Source of the DNA: Pseudomonadota bacterium
GTDB taxonomy: Bacteria > Bdellovibrionota_C > UBA2361 > OMII01
DNA length: 64,000 nt
Assembly: GCA_026390555.1 (NCBI GenBank)
Contig: JAPLFS010000035.1
Coordinates: 61,271 to 125,270, forward strand
Direction: 5' to 3'
Within the stretch, counting starts at the first letter, position 1. Each line of letters opens with the position of its first letter. Position numbers and translations under genes: made by a program. Positions 50,387-60,442 of the stretch are shown here, piece after piece. The notes beneath the pieces were generated by a model. The model was given only the letters and a program-made list of their open reading frames with translations. It ran no database searches and was not told the DNA's origin.

Positions 50387-52054
50387 CTAGTTCTTAATAT
50401 TACTTCCAGAGCCCCGATATATTCGCCACTGGCCAACTTCAGCAAGCTTCTGCTTTGCTGGGTCTAGCTCCAGTAGCGTGGCTTCATTTCTCTTTCGTAC
50501 AGCGATCAGATCTGTTGGGGGAACAAGTACCTGCTCATCGTCTAGCTGAACGATAGTAATATTGGGCGAGGTCATCAGTGGGCCGTAGAACGTAGCTGAG
50601 AAGGGGAAATAAAAGGGGAATCCAACGCTCAAGGTACTGTCCGGTTTTGCAAGTGAGCTTGCTAATGTTAGGACACTGAGAGAGGATCGATTGTTCGAGA
50701 GATTGTTATCTAAGCACAAGGTTGCAAAACCGTAGAGGATAGCGCTGTAGATAGTTATACGGGTTAAGGCTGCAATCGGTTTTTCTAGCACGGAGGTTTT
50801 GATACCTAAGGCAAGCAGCAACGCTCCAGCTATAAAACCGGCCACAGCAGAGCTCCTATCGGAATCGTACTTTAAGATCAGAACTATCGGTAAGATCATA
50901 AGAGTTACTGCTAAGAGTAGATAAGCCCACTTAAGGATCTTTGTAGTTGCAGCACCCGTTAATTCAGATCCTTCAGCCTGACGTCGCCACAATACAACTG
51001 CTAGCAGCGCAAAGCCCGGTATCGATGGAACTACATAGGTTGCCGTATATTGACGAGCCGCGGTAAGTAGCGCCGGGCAACTTATAGCCCAGATTAGAGC
51101 ATATAGTAGTATGGGGTCATGCTTTAGGGCAGTAAGCGTGGCGCGTGTAAAGAGCTGCTTGCGGAGCGCGACTAGCAACGCAATCAGGATAAACGACCAT
51201 GGGAAGAGGGCTGGAAGCATCATAAGCCAGGCGACACCGACCGGTTGCTGATGTCCTACGCCGTATTCGTCGCCGTACTCCTTAGAGAAGAAGCGTCCAA
51301 AGTTCTCGTTCCAGAAAAAATACTTTAAAAACCCAGGGTTTCTATGTTCAGCCCAGAGATACCACGGAAGAGTTGTCGCTAAGAAAAGCAGGGGGCCGAT
51401 AATCCACGGCAGCGAACGTAACTGGGGGGGCCAATGACCGGTGCCCCAACGGCGAATCAGCAGCCAGGGTGAAATCGTGCATCCAGCCAGGATCACCGCT
51501 ATTGGCCCCTTAACCAGCACGCCAAGTCCAAGGCCGATAAAAAAGAGGTAGCCCCAGTAGCGAGATCGATCGGCTAGCAGGAAACTCACCAGCGCCATCG
51601 TGATGCCGAATGTTAGGGTTATATCGAGTACGGCTGCACCGGAGAGGAAGAATATAATAGTGGAGGAGGCAAAGATAAGGGTTGCCAGGTATGCGGCAGC
51701 GCCTCCAAAGAGGGTGGCTGAAAGGGTAGCAAGTAAAACTCCGATGCCGACGGCACTTATAAAACTGGGAAGTCTGGCGCTAAAGTTATTTAAGCCGAAC
51801 GTTAAGTAACTTATATCCATTAACCAGAAGTGCAGGGGGGGCTTGCCTAGGTACGGCTTCTCTTCACCATGAAAATTAATCCATGGGGTGACCCAGTCAT
51901 CACGGTCCAACATTAATTTGGCGATTGAGGCGTAGCGCCCCTCGGTAGAATCCAGTAGGTCTGGGAGTCCGAGGGTTATGAGTCTGATTAAAACGATGGT
52001 TGCTAGGGTGAGAAGAGACCTGTTGAGCAGGGTCTGACTGGGGCGATACATCAC
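50387..52054 (-). CDS. GT39-family (ArnT/PMT-like) membrane glycosyltransferase
   Basis: 555 residues with about 12 hydrophobic segments. The first periplasmic loop has STEGRYASIAKLMLDRDDWV followed by GEEKPYLGKPPLHFW, which matches the catalytic acidic loop and the KPPL motif of ArnT-like enzymes. Such enzymes move a sugar from polyprenyl phosphate to lipid A or another acceptor on the periplasmic face. The C-terminal soluble part is short. No arn genes are nearby, so the sugar is unknown. It stands alone on the minus strand. Confidence 0.85.
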   Translation of the reverse strand: MMYRPSQTLLNRSLLTLATIVLIRLITLGLPDLLDSTEGRYASIAKLMLDRDDWVTPWINFHGEEKPYLGKPPLHFWLMDISYLTFGLNNFSARLPSFISAVGIGVLLATLSATLFGGAAAYLATLIFASSTIIFFLSGAAVLDITLTFGITMALVSFLLADRSRYWGYLFFIGLGLGVLVKGPIAVILAGCTISPWLLIRRWGTGHWPPQLRSLPWIIGPLLFLATTLPWYLWAEHRNPGFLKYFFWNENFGRFFSKEYGDEYGVGHQQPVGVAWLMMLPALFPWSFILIALLVALRKQLFTRATLTALKHDPILLYALIWAISCPALLTAARQYTATYVVPSIPGFALLAVVLWRRQAEGSELTGAATTKILKWAYLLLAVTLMILPIVLILKYDSDRSSAVAGFIAGALLLALGIKTSVLEKPIAALTRITIYSAILYGFATLCLDNNLSNNRSSLSVLTLASSLAKPDSTLSVGFPFYFPFSATFYGPLMTSPNITIVQLDDEQVLVPPTDLIAVRKRNEATLLELDPAKQKLAEVGQWRIYRGSGSNIKN

Positions 52055-52238
52055 GAGTAAACCTTTAATATCTTTGCGCTGCGGGATACTAACACTAGGA
52101 GCAGCACAGCACTAGAGCAGCACAGCCTAGCTAGAGAATATAGAGCGGAATCAAGAGGATATGTGTATGGATGCCTACGGAATATTCGAGAGTCTCTAGG
52201 CCCTCTAAGTCATCTTAATAGAGGTGGTTGTTTCAAAG

Positions 52239-53585
52239 ATGCCCCTGCCTATAGACCGGCTGCCTGTTTACACGTCTCATATGAACTTATCTGCTTTCGG
52301 AGCTATGGCTAGGCTGGGTCAGGGTGCGCGTAGGCGCAGCCCCTATCTGTTGCAAGCGTTTGTACTCTCTTTATCCCTCTGCTTTTCGGCCTGCTTTCGT
52401 ATCTCGGGAAACTCCTTATACGAGGGGCCTCCAGTACGACCGGTAGCGATGGAGCAGTACTACGCTCCTGAACATTCTTACGAGTCTTTTAGAGAGGAGA
52501 TAAAGGGGAGCACTAAACAGTACACCATTAAGCATATCACGATTGAATCGTATGCGGGTCCGATCGTTGTCGACTATTTTCAGACGCAGGAGAAGAGCGA
52601 CTCCCTCGTACTTGTCTTTCCGGTGCTTGGAGGAAAGAACGTTATTGAGAATCATATCGCGAAATACTTTGCTGAATCAGGATTCGATGCGGCGATAGTG
52701 CATCGTAATAATGAATTCAAGGATCCACAAAAATTTGACCAACTCGAAGATCTCCTGCGCTCCGGTATCATTCGTGACCGATTGGCGCTTGATTTTTTTG
52801 AAAATGAGTACGGCAAGCAGAAATTTGGCACGTTCGGTATCAGTCGCGGCGCGATTAATGTAGCGCTGACGGCTGGGGTTGATGATCGACTTAAATATAA
52901 TGTGCTAGTTATGGGAGGCACGGATCTGGTCGACCTATTTCGTGATTCTAACCAGGCTCGTATAGCTAAATACGTCCAAGAGGTTAGTAAAAGTAAGGGA
53001 TTTAGCGAGGACCAGTTCTTTGAGGCGCTACGCAAGCAGCTCCGCACCGACCCAAAGAATACGGCGCGCTATCTTGATAGTAGGGATACGCTGCTAATCC
53101 TCGGCATCTTTGATCGAACCGTGCCCTTTACCTATGGCATGAAGTTGCGTGAACAGATCGGGCGTCCTGAAACGATCTTTCTCTGCGCTGATCACTATGT
53201 TGGGGTGCTCTTTACGCAAACTATATCAATTATTCCGCCCAGCAAGGAGGGGCCGGGAATATTCCCCTTTCCATACGTAGAGCAGGAGGCCCTCAATTTC
53301 TATTATAAGCATTTCAAGGACTCCTGGAACTGGAAGGTCGCTCCGTTTAGGATCTTGCAAACCCCCATTAACCTAGTAGCTGAGGGGCTAGCAGAGGTTG
53401 GCTCAGCTGTTGAGTGGATCTTTGATAGTGAAGAGAGCGGTGAGATTCAGCAGGTAGAGCAGGAGCACTATTGGGTGGCGGCCTTAAAAGGTCTCGAGAC
53501 AGATGACTCTGCTGCCGAAGCGAGCACCCGGCTTTCATCCGCAGAGCCGCAGGGTGCCGCTGTATTATCCCGAGGTGTGCGTTAG
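52239..53585 (+). CDS. Lipoprotein with alpha/beta-hydrolase domain
   Basis: About 448 residues. A positively charged region and hydrophobic stretch end in LSLCFSACFR, a lipobox-like site, so an outer or inner membrane lipoprotein is predicted. The hydrolase core has LVLVFPVLGGKNVIENHIAK (oxyanion strand), nucleophile FGISRGAIN (GxSxG), acid FDRTV and His in CADHYVG. The C-terminal 60 residues are acidic and probably flexible. The start is uncertain: ATG 52239 has GAGGTGG upstream; ATG 52281 is shorter. It ends four bases from the convergent C45-type lipoprotein gene. Substrate unknown. Confidence 0.7.
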   Translation: MPLPIDRLPVYTSHMNLSAFGAMARLGQGARRRSPYLLQAFVLSLSLCFSACFRISGNSLYEGPPVRPVAMEQYYAPEHSYESFREEIKGSTKQYTIKHITIESYAGPIVVDYFQTQEKSDSLVLVFPVLGGKNVIENHIAKYFAESGFDAAIVHRNNEFKDPQKFDQLEDLLRSGIIRDRLALDFFENEYGKQKFGTFGISRGAINVALTAGVDDRLKYNVLVMGGTDLVDLFRDSNQARIAKYVQEVSKSKGFSEDQFFEALRKQLRTDPKNTARYLDSRDTLLILGIFDRTVPFTYGMKLREQIGRPETIFLCADHYVGVLFTQTISIIPPSKEGPGIFPFPYVEQEALNFYYKHFKDSWNWKVAPFRILQTPINLVAEGLAEVGSAVEWIFDSEESGEIQQVEQEHYWVAALKGLETDDSAAEASTRLSSAEPQGAAVLSRGVR

Positions 53586-53589
53586 TCGA

Positions 53590-54864
53590 TTAAGGACAGG
53601 TAGCGTGCTTAAAATCTGCCAGGCCTGCACCGAAATCAAAGTGTGTATAGGGCTGCTCGGCGGCCCGCTCTGAGGGGCTCTTAGCGTTATTGAACCAGAG
53701 TTGCAGGTGTGTCGGATCATAGAGCACGTTCTGAAAATTTGAGGGCATCGCTATAAATGGAATAACCTCCTCCATAATGTTTTTAGGGGTAAGAGCTCCC
53801 CGTTTTTCAGAGAGGATCTTAGTCATCTTCTCGCCGTAGTGCCCTCCATAGAGCATCCCATTAATGGCAGGAAAGGTTTTATTCGTGTCCTTTATCTCAT
53901 GACCGGAATGATGAACCTCAAAGCGGTTTCTATCCCTTAGATAAAGCTCCGCAGTATTATTTTTACCATCACTCATAAGAAATACAAACGAGTTCGTTGC
54001 AACGCTCTCAACGATAATTTTGCGCACATCTTTAAGGTTCTTGGCGTAGGTAAGAACATCGCGCAAGAGAAACGGCATCGGCTTGCCGCGCATAGTTTCC
54101 CCCTCCGGATCCCCGTAGCCCATCTCGCCTAGCGTAATCTGTTCCTCGTTCATACCTGACACTGCGCCAAGAAAGCCGGCCCAGCCAATGTTTACCGAGG
54201 AGAGGCCCTTTTCAGGAACATTTACAGTTAGGAGGGGATATTCATGTAGCTTGGAAATCTTGTGTAGCCCCCAGTCAAGAACCCGTACCGTATACAGCGT
54301 GCCATCGGTCGTGGTGTTTGTGCCTGCCGTAAAGTTGCTGCAGGAGGTGCCGTAGACCCCATCCATCATATCTTTAATGACCTTCTTAAGTTTCTTCTTA
54401 CCACCCCACTCAGTTATCTCTGGGAGTGCATGAATAGCGTGAACTATCTTAAGAGGAATTCGTGCGCCGTGTGCGAGACCATGCATCTCATCGATATATT
54501 CCTGCGGAATAAATGGGCGTTGACGCTCGTAGCTCTCTTCTAAAAGCTCTTCGAATCTAAATTTACTGAGCACCCCTTTGTACAGAGCAAGGAGGTTCTC
54601 TTGTACCTCCTCACGCAGTAGCACCCCGTGTTGGTAACCGCGCTCGTAGGGGGTACCAGAAACGTAGAGCACACGTACGGCTCCGTTCTCGGTCCATCCA
54701 ACCTTGGCACGTGAGAGGATCTCACGTTCCTGCTCTACTGATTGAATAATATCGCTACGAATAAGGAAGTGGTCGGGGTCAATTCGTAGATAAGCACAAG
54801 CGCTGAGGTAAATAGCCCCGAACGAAAGGCCAACGGCCCTGAGAAGGTTTGGTATTGTAGGCAT
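53590..54864 (-). CDS. C45-type (acyl-CoA:6-APA acyltransferase-like) Ntn hydrolase lipoprotein
   Basis: 424 residues. The N-terminus LLRAVGLSFGAIYLSACAYL is a lipoprotein signal with lipobox LSAC. The core shows GTPYERGYQHGVLLREE (family start), EYIDEMHGLAHGARIPLK and the predicted catalytic cysteine in GTSCSNFTAG, followed by LYTVRVLDWGL. This is the AAT/C45 layout, in which autocleavage before Cys activates the enzyme. Substrates could be acyl amides or peptides. It faces the lipoprotein hydrolase gene at 52239 and may work with it at the cell surface (inference). Confidence 0.78.
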   Translation of the reverse strand: MPTIPNLLRAVGLSFGAIYLSACAYLRIDPDHFLIRSDIIQSVEQEREILSRAKVGWTENGAVRVLYVSGTPYERGYQHGVLLREEVQENLLALYKGVLSKFRFEELLEESYERQRPFIPQEYIDEMHGLAHGARIPLKIVHAIHALPEITEWGGKKKLKKVIKDMMDGVYGTSCSNFTAGTNTTTDGTLYTVRVLDWGLHKISKLHEYPLLTVNVPEKGLSSVNIGWAGFLGAVSGMNEEQITLGEMGYGDPEGETMRGKPMPFLLRDVLTYAKNLKDVRKIIVESVATNSFVFLMSDGKNNTAELYLRDRNRFEVHHSGHEIKDTNKTFPAINGMLYGGHYGEKMTKILSEKRGALTPKNIMEEVIPFIAMPSNFQNVLYDPTHLQLWFNNAKSPSERAAEQPYTHFDFGAGLADFKHATCP

Positions 54865-55173
54865 AGGATCTTCGTAACCCTTGATTCATTATACACGGGA
54901 TCTTTCGACAAAAAGCGGGGTTTTCTGAATGAAAATAATAATGTCAGTGAAATGTACGGTAGTAAATTAGAACAGCGGTTCGCCCAGGGCTCGATTGATC
55001 TTATGTGGTAGCGTTACAGCTATGATCTGATGCTGCATATCAATTGTTAATGTACTATACGCATGGCGATAGTTTTCCTGTAAATCTTAATAGTTGGACC
55101 TTTTTAGCTAGATCCAGAGTCTAATATTTACAACGGGCTGCAATTTTGAAACGGTGATTAAGGAGAAATAGTG
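54865..55173. other. 309-base region upstream of citrate synthase
   Basis: No gene or repeat is seen. It contains the divergent starts of the C45-type lipoprotein and gltA and presumably their promoters, but no convincing -35/-10 pair stands out. An AGGAG site at 55161-55165 fixes the gltA start. Confidence 0.4.
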
Positions 55174-56463
55174 ATGTCCGAGATAGCTGAGCTTAAACTT
55201 GCAGGACAAACGATTGAGCTTCCAGTAATTGTGGGGAGTGAGAACGAAAAGGGGATCGACGTGTCTAGCCTGCGTGGCAAGACGGGATACATCACCCTCG
55301 ATAACGGATATATGAACACCGGGGCGTGTTCGAGCGCGATCACCTTTATCGATGGTGAGAAGGGTATTCTTCGTTACCGTGGAATCCCAATTGAGGTGCT
55401 CGCCGAGAGATCCTCCTTCCTTGAGACCTCCTATCTCCTCATTGAGGGTAAGCTTCCTACGCGTGAGGAGCTCGATTCCTTTACCAATCGCGTTCGTCGC
55501 CACACTATGATTCATGAGGACATTAAGCGCTTCTATGATGGATTCCCGCGCGATGCCCATCCGATGGCGATCCTTGCGTCGGTAGTCTCTTCGCTCTCTA
55601 CGTTTTATCAACATGAGGAGTCTCGTCCTGAAGCCGAGAAGTTTGCGCTAAACTCCATTAGACTTCTTGCTAAGCTGCCAACTATTGCAGCAAGTGCCTA
55701 TAAAAAGTCGATCGGCCAGCCCTTAATGTATCCTCAAAATCATATGAGCTACTGTGAGAACTTTCTACATATGATGTTCTCAACACCTGCTGAACATTAT
55801 GATGTTGATCCAGTTATGACTGAGACCCTTAATCTGCTGCTGATTTTGCATGCTGATCATGAACAGAACTGTTCGACCTCTACCGTGCGCATGGTGAGTA
55901 GCAGTAAGGCCAACATATTTGCCTCCATTACGGCCGGTATCTGTGCGTTGTGGGGCCCGCGCCACGGAGGAGCAAACGAAGAGGTTATCGATATGTTAAC
56001 CCAGATGCGCGACGATGGTGGTGGGGTTAAGAGATATATCGATAAGGCAAAGGATAAGAATAGCACCTTTAAATTAATGGGATTCGGTCACCGCGTGTAC
56101 AAAAACTTCGATCCGCGGGCCAATATTCTCAAAGCTGCCTGCGATAAGCTGTTAACTAGGATGAAGATCTCTGATCCTCTGCTAGACCTTGCCAAGGAGC
56201 TTGAGGAGGCTGCTCTTAAGGATCCATATTTCGTTGAGCGCAAGCTCTATCCTAACGTGGATTTCTATAGCGGTATTATCTACAAGGCGATGGGAATTCC
56301 AACACGGGCATTTACAGTAATGTTTGCACTCGGACGTCTTCCCGGCTGGATTGCGCATGCTAAGGAATATAGCCAGGAGGTTGGTAACAAGATCAACCGC
56401 CCCCGTCAGATCTATACCGGAGCCCAGCTCTCGGAGTATATTCCGATGGAGCAGCGTAAGTAG
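55174..56463 (+). CDS. gltA: Citrate synthase
   Basis: 429 residues from ATG 55174, with AGGAG eight bases upstream. Type II citrate synthase features: ITFIDGEKGILRYRGIPIE, LLILHADHEQNCSTSTVRMV (catalytic His), WGPRHGGANEEVIDML (His), GFGHRVYKNFDPRA (His-Arg) and VDFYSGIIYKAMGIP (Asp). It condenses oxaloacetate and acetyl-CoA. Length and motifs suggest the NADH-sensitive hexameric class of Gram-negative bacteria. A GTG three bases earlier is also in frame. Confidence 0.96.
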   Translation: MSEIAELKLAGQTIELPVIVGSENEKGIDVSSLRGKTGYITLDNGYMNTGACSSAITFIDGEKGILRYRGIPIEVLAERSSFLETSYLLIEGKLPTREELDSFTNRVRRHTMIHEDIKRFYDGFPRDAHPMAILASVVSSLSTFYQHEESRPEAEKFALNSIRLLAKLPTIAASAYKKSIGQPLMYPQNHMSYCENFLHMMFSTPAEHYDVDPVMTETLNLLLILHADHEQNCSTSTVRMVSSSKANIFASITAGICALWGPRHGGANEEVIDMLTQMRDDGGGVKRYIDKAKDKNSTFKLMGFGHRVYKNFDPRANILKAACDKLLTRMKISDPLLDLAKELEEAALKDPYFVERKLYPNVDFYSGIIYKAMGIPTRAFTVMFALGRLPGWIAHAKEYSQEVGNKINRPRQIYTGAQLSEYIPMEQRK

Positions 56464-56470
56464 TTCGGTT

Positions 56471-57799
56471 CTAGGAGTCCCACCCCAGTTCCAGAAACGA
56501 TTGCGAGAGAAGCTCTTTATACACATCGATATCGTTAAGTTCTGAGGAAGACGCCAACTCCTTAACCTCAGCCAATAGCGCTACATGTGCGCTTTCATAT
56601 AGCTCCTGCCACCTTTGCATTATAATGGCCATCTGGGGTGCGGATTCCTGAAATATCTTTGAAAGGCAAAGTGCTATTTTTTCCGGATCGTTCTCACTGG
56701 CCACCATCTTTTGAGCAGGAAGGGTTAATGCGCGTAGCTGCGTTTTTTGAATGGCTTCAAATACACCCGATATCTGGGCGTATTCATGGATCCCTGGTGT
56801 TATCTTAAAGGCAGAGGTGTTTGGGATCTCTTCACCGTGAAATGTATCCGATACGATCGCTAGGCGACCGGAACCAAGAGCTAGTTGAAGATACGGCCCC
56901 AGATGGCCAAACGGAGTTGAGCTTAGGTGAATCGCCACATGCGAAGAGCTAAGAATCGTGCTCCATTTTTCGGGGCTACGCCCAAGCACCAAGGTAACCT
57001 GATCTACAACTGAAAATTCACGTATCAGGATCTCAGCGGCAGATTGCTCTGCAGGGTCAATCAGCCAGGTAAGTTGCCACGGGGATCCTAATCCCTTAAG
57101 GGCTGGCAGGAACTTATGAGCACGACCATCTAGGTCAGGCCCGCATACGGCCGCAAATGAGAGCGGGGTGTGTTGTGGAGGTGCTGCGATACCTGCGCAC
57201 GATATAGGGATCGCAAGATACTCAGCACGATGAGCACCGGGCTCAGCCTCAATTCTACTGCTTATCATGCTGGAGAACTCATTGAGCGCCCAGCGTGAGC
57301 TGAAGAGATCTATTGGAGATAGAGCTGCCTCTCGATAAGCGCGTGGCCATAACTTATGGCGTGAAATCGAGCGAGCAGCGAATGGGAGGGAGTTATTATA
57401 GAACTGCTCAATGGAGTGCTCCCACGGGCTATTATGCGTAGCCTCGGCCCCAAGGTCAGAGAGAAAGAGGTCGTGCACCCAGGTAATACCGGGCATTATG
57501 CCGAGATAGGTACGCACAAAGCGCGCAGTGACTCCGTCTTCTAACTGATAGAAGAAGATATCGAACGGTTGCTCGCGGTGACAGCGGTAGGCTTTCAGAT
57601 AGTGATGGTTTGGTAATCCAAGGAGCGTTGTCGCAAAGGATTCTGAGAAGAGCTCAATCTGATGCTCCTTTGCAAGTATTGGAAGCAAGAGCTTTGAGCA
57701 GTAGGAGGAGATCCCCCCCGCATCTGTAAGGTCGCTAAACCATGCGATACGAAGGCTACGGGGTGCTGCCATACTGTGTGCTTCCATACCATCTGCCAC
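56471..57799 (-). CDS. GT4-like glycosyltransferase
   Basis: 442 residues. The N-terminal Rossmann part has LRIAWFSDLTDAGGISSYCS, the GT-B pattern of family 4. The C-terminal domain has LSFAAVCGPDLDGRAHKFLP, LVLGRSPEKWSTILSSSHVA and HLSSTPFGHLGPYLQLALGS with an acidic site reduced compared with the usual ExFG motif. It is divergent, so the exact family is uncertain. It starts at the stop codon of the upstream GT4 gene and ends eight bases from gltA on the other strand. It belongs to a three-gene surface-glycan operon. Confidence 0.65.
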   Translation of the reverse strand: MADGMEAHSMAAPRSLRIAWFSDLTDAGGISSYCSKLLLPILAKEHQIELFSESFATTLLGLPNHHYLKAYRCHREQPFDIFFYQLEDGVTARFVRTYLGIMPGITWVHDLFLSDLGAEATHNSPWEHSIEQFYNNSLPFAARSISRHKLWPRAYREAALSPIDLFSSRWALNEFSSMISSRIEAEPGAHRAEYLAIPISCAGIAAPPQHTPLSFAAVCGPDLDGRAHKFLPALKGLGSPWQLTWLIDPAEQSAAEILIREFSVVDQVTLVLGRSPEKWSTILSSSHVAIHLSSTPFGHLGPYLQLALGSGRLAIVSDTFHGEEIPNTSAFKITPGIHEYAQISGVFEAIQKTQLRALTLPAQKMVASENDPEKIALCLSKIFQESAPQMAIIMQRWQELYESAHVALLAEVKELASSSELNDIDVYKELLSQSFLELGWDS

Positions 57800-58905
57800 T
57801 ATGCACCGACTGCTTGTGGTGCGGCCTGTGTGGCCTCCTGTATAGAGAGGGGCGAGAGCAGCCCCTCAATCACACTATCCCAGCCAGCCGAGAGCATCCC
57901 TGAGCTCTCAATCATACGGCGTCCCGCTGAGCCGAGTCGTTGCGAGAGCTCCGGATCTGCGACTAATGTATTAAAAGCTGCAGCTACTGCAGCAGGGGTT
58001 GGATCAACTATAAATCCGTTTTCACCATCACGGATAAACTCTAACGTTCCGCCGCTATCCTTTGCTGTTACGACAGGCTTACTGCTTGCCAGCGCCTCCA
58101 GGGTTACATAGCCGTAATCTTCGTTGTAGGGAGCGTAAAAAACGCCTAGAGCCTTGGAGTAGAGCGAGACAAGCTCATCATCGTCCACCCGCCCGAGCAG
58201 CTCTATCCTAGATTCGAGCCCATGTTGCTTGATAATATTATTAAAATACTCCATCGCTTGCGGGTCATCGACTACTCCGACTACCTTGAGTGAGAGTTTA
58301 GGGGTAAGAGCCAGGGCGTTAATCATCAGGTCGAGCCGTTTTATTCTGCAGATTCGCCCTACCGAGAGTACGTATGGTTCCGGCGCTTGCGTACGGTAGC
58401 GATCGCCAAGGGGGAGTGGGGGGTAGAGTACGGTTGCCGAGAGGCCATTAAATGCTGCGAGTCTTTCGGCTACGTTTTTAGAGATAGCAGAAATAAACTT
58501 GCATTCAGCCAGCACCTTATTGTCTCCATCGTTAAGAAGTCGGCGCAACGTTTCATCGCGTGGATCGTCCCCTATATCTGAGTATTGACCACCGTAAAGG
58601 TCGTAGATCGAACGGAGCTGATGCACGAGCCATACGCTTTTACGGGGATGGCGTGCGAAGTAGCTAGGAAATTTTGTCGCAATAACGAGGTCAATCGGCT
58701 GTCCACAAAATTCAGAGAGGTCAAGGGCGCGCCACATAGCGGCTTGAGTGAGTAGGCTTTCCTTAGGAAGTGGATTAAAGGGTAGCTCGATCTGGTCTAC
58801 CTCATGTCCACGTTCGCGCAGCTTTTTAATCAAACTCGCTACGAGCACCTCCTGTCCGCCATGCGTAAAGGGCACCTTGACTCCAAGGACTAGGATCTTA
58901 GCCAT
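57799..58905 (-). CDS. GT4-family glycosyltransferase
   Basis: 368 residues of GT-B fold. N-terminal KVPFTHGGQEVLVASLIKKL is the family-4 glycine-rich loop. The C-terminal domain has LSVGRICRIKRLDLMINALA, LGRVDDDELVSLYSKALGVF and the nucleotide-sugar motif APYNEDYGYVTLEALASSKP (E-x7-E). It transfers an activated sugar in the cytosol, probably to a lipid-linked glycan. Overlap by one base with the next gene and two bases after the methyltransferase show a single operon. Not a recognised BshA. Confidence 0.9.
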   Translation of the reverse strand: MAKILVLGVKVPFTHGGQEVLVASLIKKLRERGHEVDQIELPFNPLPKESLLTQAAMWRALDLSEFCGQPIDLVIATKFPSYFARHPRKSVWLVHQLRSIYDLYGGQYSDIGDDPRDETLRRLLNDGDNKVLAECKFISAISKNVAERLAAFNGLSATVLYPPLPLGDRYRTQAPEPYVLSVGRICRIKRLDLMINALALTPKLSLKVVGVVDDPQAMEYFNNIIKQHGLESRIELLGRVDDDELVSLYSKALGVFYAPYNEDYGYVTLEALASSKPVVTAKDSGGTLEFIRDGENGFIVDPTPAAVAAAFNTLVADPELSQRLGSAGRRMIESSGMLSAGWDSVIEGLLSPLSIQEATQAAPQAVGA

Positions 58906-58907
58906 GA

Positions 58908-60257
58908 CTACAGAACCTCAAGGATCAGACAGTAGTCTTGATAGCCATAGAGCAACCGATTGAGTTGCTGAAAGCTCACGTTGATTTTGCTCACTGCATC
59001 CGCAACGGCATGGGTATGGCTTGAATCGGAGGGGATCTCTTTCAGAAGCTGATTTGGAGAGACGGGGGATAACATCTTTGTCTCGATAATCTTGAGCCCT
59101 GCCAGTGTTGCCATGTATGCAAGCGTATCCGGATGCAGCGGCCAGATATGAGTCGGATCGCGAAAGTAGTTTGAAGAGAGCGCCAGTACTGATTGAGGGT
59201 TTATCGTTTCAAATGCAACCTTGGCTCCAGATCTGAGTTTTTTCTTTGTGAGTTCAAAGAGCTCCTTAAGGTGTGCATGGGTCAGATGCTCTACAAGTTG
59301 AATTGCAACAAGCCCGCCGAGCGAGCGATCTGCAAGGCCGCGTAGATGCGCTATTGCGTCTCCATATTGGGTAGTGCAGCCCAAGGAGTTCGCTACGTTG
59401 ACCATAACAACATCAAGGTCTACTCCGTAGGATGTAATTCCCTCCTGCTTGAAGAGTTGTTGCAGTTCTCCACGACCGGAGCCAATTTCAAGCACCGGTG
59501 CTTGAGCGTTCTTAAAGATCTCGGGATATATAGCAAGTCGTCGCGCTATCTCATCCTTGCTGCCGCGAAAACGATTCTCAAACAATAGGTAGGAGGTGTC
59601 TGCTTTAAGGGCAGGGGTTGTTTGTAACTTCTCTGAAGCTAGCGGTGGACTAGGATCAATATAGGTCTTAATATTGTTGATCATGCCCTCAAGTCCGCGC
59701 ACTAAGGCATCTGTTGTTTTAAGGCGCTCTTCAAACGATTCTCTTAGTTCGCGTAGCTGACGTCCTGCGGTTAGGATCGCAAGGGACTTCTCATCATCGA
59801 CGCGTGCTAGAGCTGATAGTCCGTTTGTATCGCGCGCGTCGATGTAGCGCGCCATATCATTGAGAAAGCGCACGAGGTTGATATTAAAGCCCTCTTCGGC
59901 CTGTAGGTAATCTTTAAGTGCAACCTTGCGTACAAACTCGACCAAACGTCCCTTAACTTTGACAAGCAAACGCCCGAGCAGGCCAGTGCGGTGAGTTGTA
60001 ACGCGATCCCTGCTGATTAAATCCTGGTATGAGAAGGAGCGATTTAGGAACTTAAGCTCTTCAGAGAGCTGCATATCACCAAAACTGATGCCGCGCTCAT
60101 CTGCAAAGCGGGCGGTAGCACGGGAGATCCCAGATCTGCTGTCGAGATTGCGCTCGATATCGCTCTTGATGCGCTCTCTAATCTGAGCCATCAGGGTCGG
60201 AATGTCCTGTTGTTGCGGAACCTCGCGCGGTGCTAGTTCTCGAACTGGCTCTGACAT
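58908..60257 (-). CDS. Class I SAM methyltransferase with N-terminal helical region
   Basis: 449 residues. The first 230 are helical with coiled-coil-like stretches (LTAGRQLRELRESFEERLKT). The methyltransferase domain starts at about 250: VLEIGSGRGELQQLFKQEGI (motif I), YGVDLDVVMVNVAN, and the late QLVEHLTHAHLKELF. It resembles methyltransferases that cap or modify O-antigen and capsule chains, where the coiled coil measures chain length. It is first in an operon with two GT4-type enzymes, which supports a chain-terminating role, though this is an inference. Confidence 0.8.
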   Translation of the reverse strand: MSEPVRELAPREVPQQQDIPTLMAQIRERIKSDIERNLDSRSGISRATARFADERGISFGDMQLSEELKFLNRSFSYQDLISRDRVTTHRTGLLGRLLVKVKGRLVEFVRKVALKDYLQAEEGFNINLVRFLNDMARYIDARDTNGLSALARVDDEKSLAILTAGRQLRELRESFEERLKTTDALVRGLEGMINNIKTYIDPSPPLASEKLQTTPALKADTSYLLFENRFRGSKDEIARRLAIYPEIFKNAQAPVLEIGSGRGELQQLFKQEGITSYGVDLDVVMVNVANSLGCTTQYGDAIAHLRGLADRSLGGLVAIQLVEHLTHAHLKELFELTKKKLRSGAKVAFETINPQSVLALSSNYFRDPTHIWPLHPDTLAYMATLAGLKIIETKMLSPVSPNQLLKEIPSDSSHTHAVADAVSKINVSFQQLNRLLYGYQDYCLILEVL

Positions 60258-60442
60258 CCTGTGCTCCCTATGTGGTTACTACGGCCACGCTCATTAATAC
60301 AGAGCGTAATTAAGCCCTTATCCTGTAAGGTTATCGTGTCATCGTCAAGTCCTTTGCAGGTTTAAAAAAGACTACTAGTTCAGCATGTTGCGCGGTGGTA
60401 ATAGAAGGATAGCGCTAGATATCGTTAAAGCTAATCATAGAG

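Noticed and set aside
57799..58905. GT4 glycosyltransferase as the missing BshA
   Set aside because: It lies in a surface-glycan operon 35 kb away and shows no BshA-specific feature that I can recognise.
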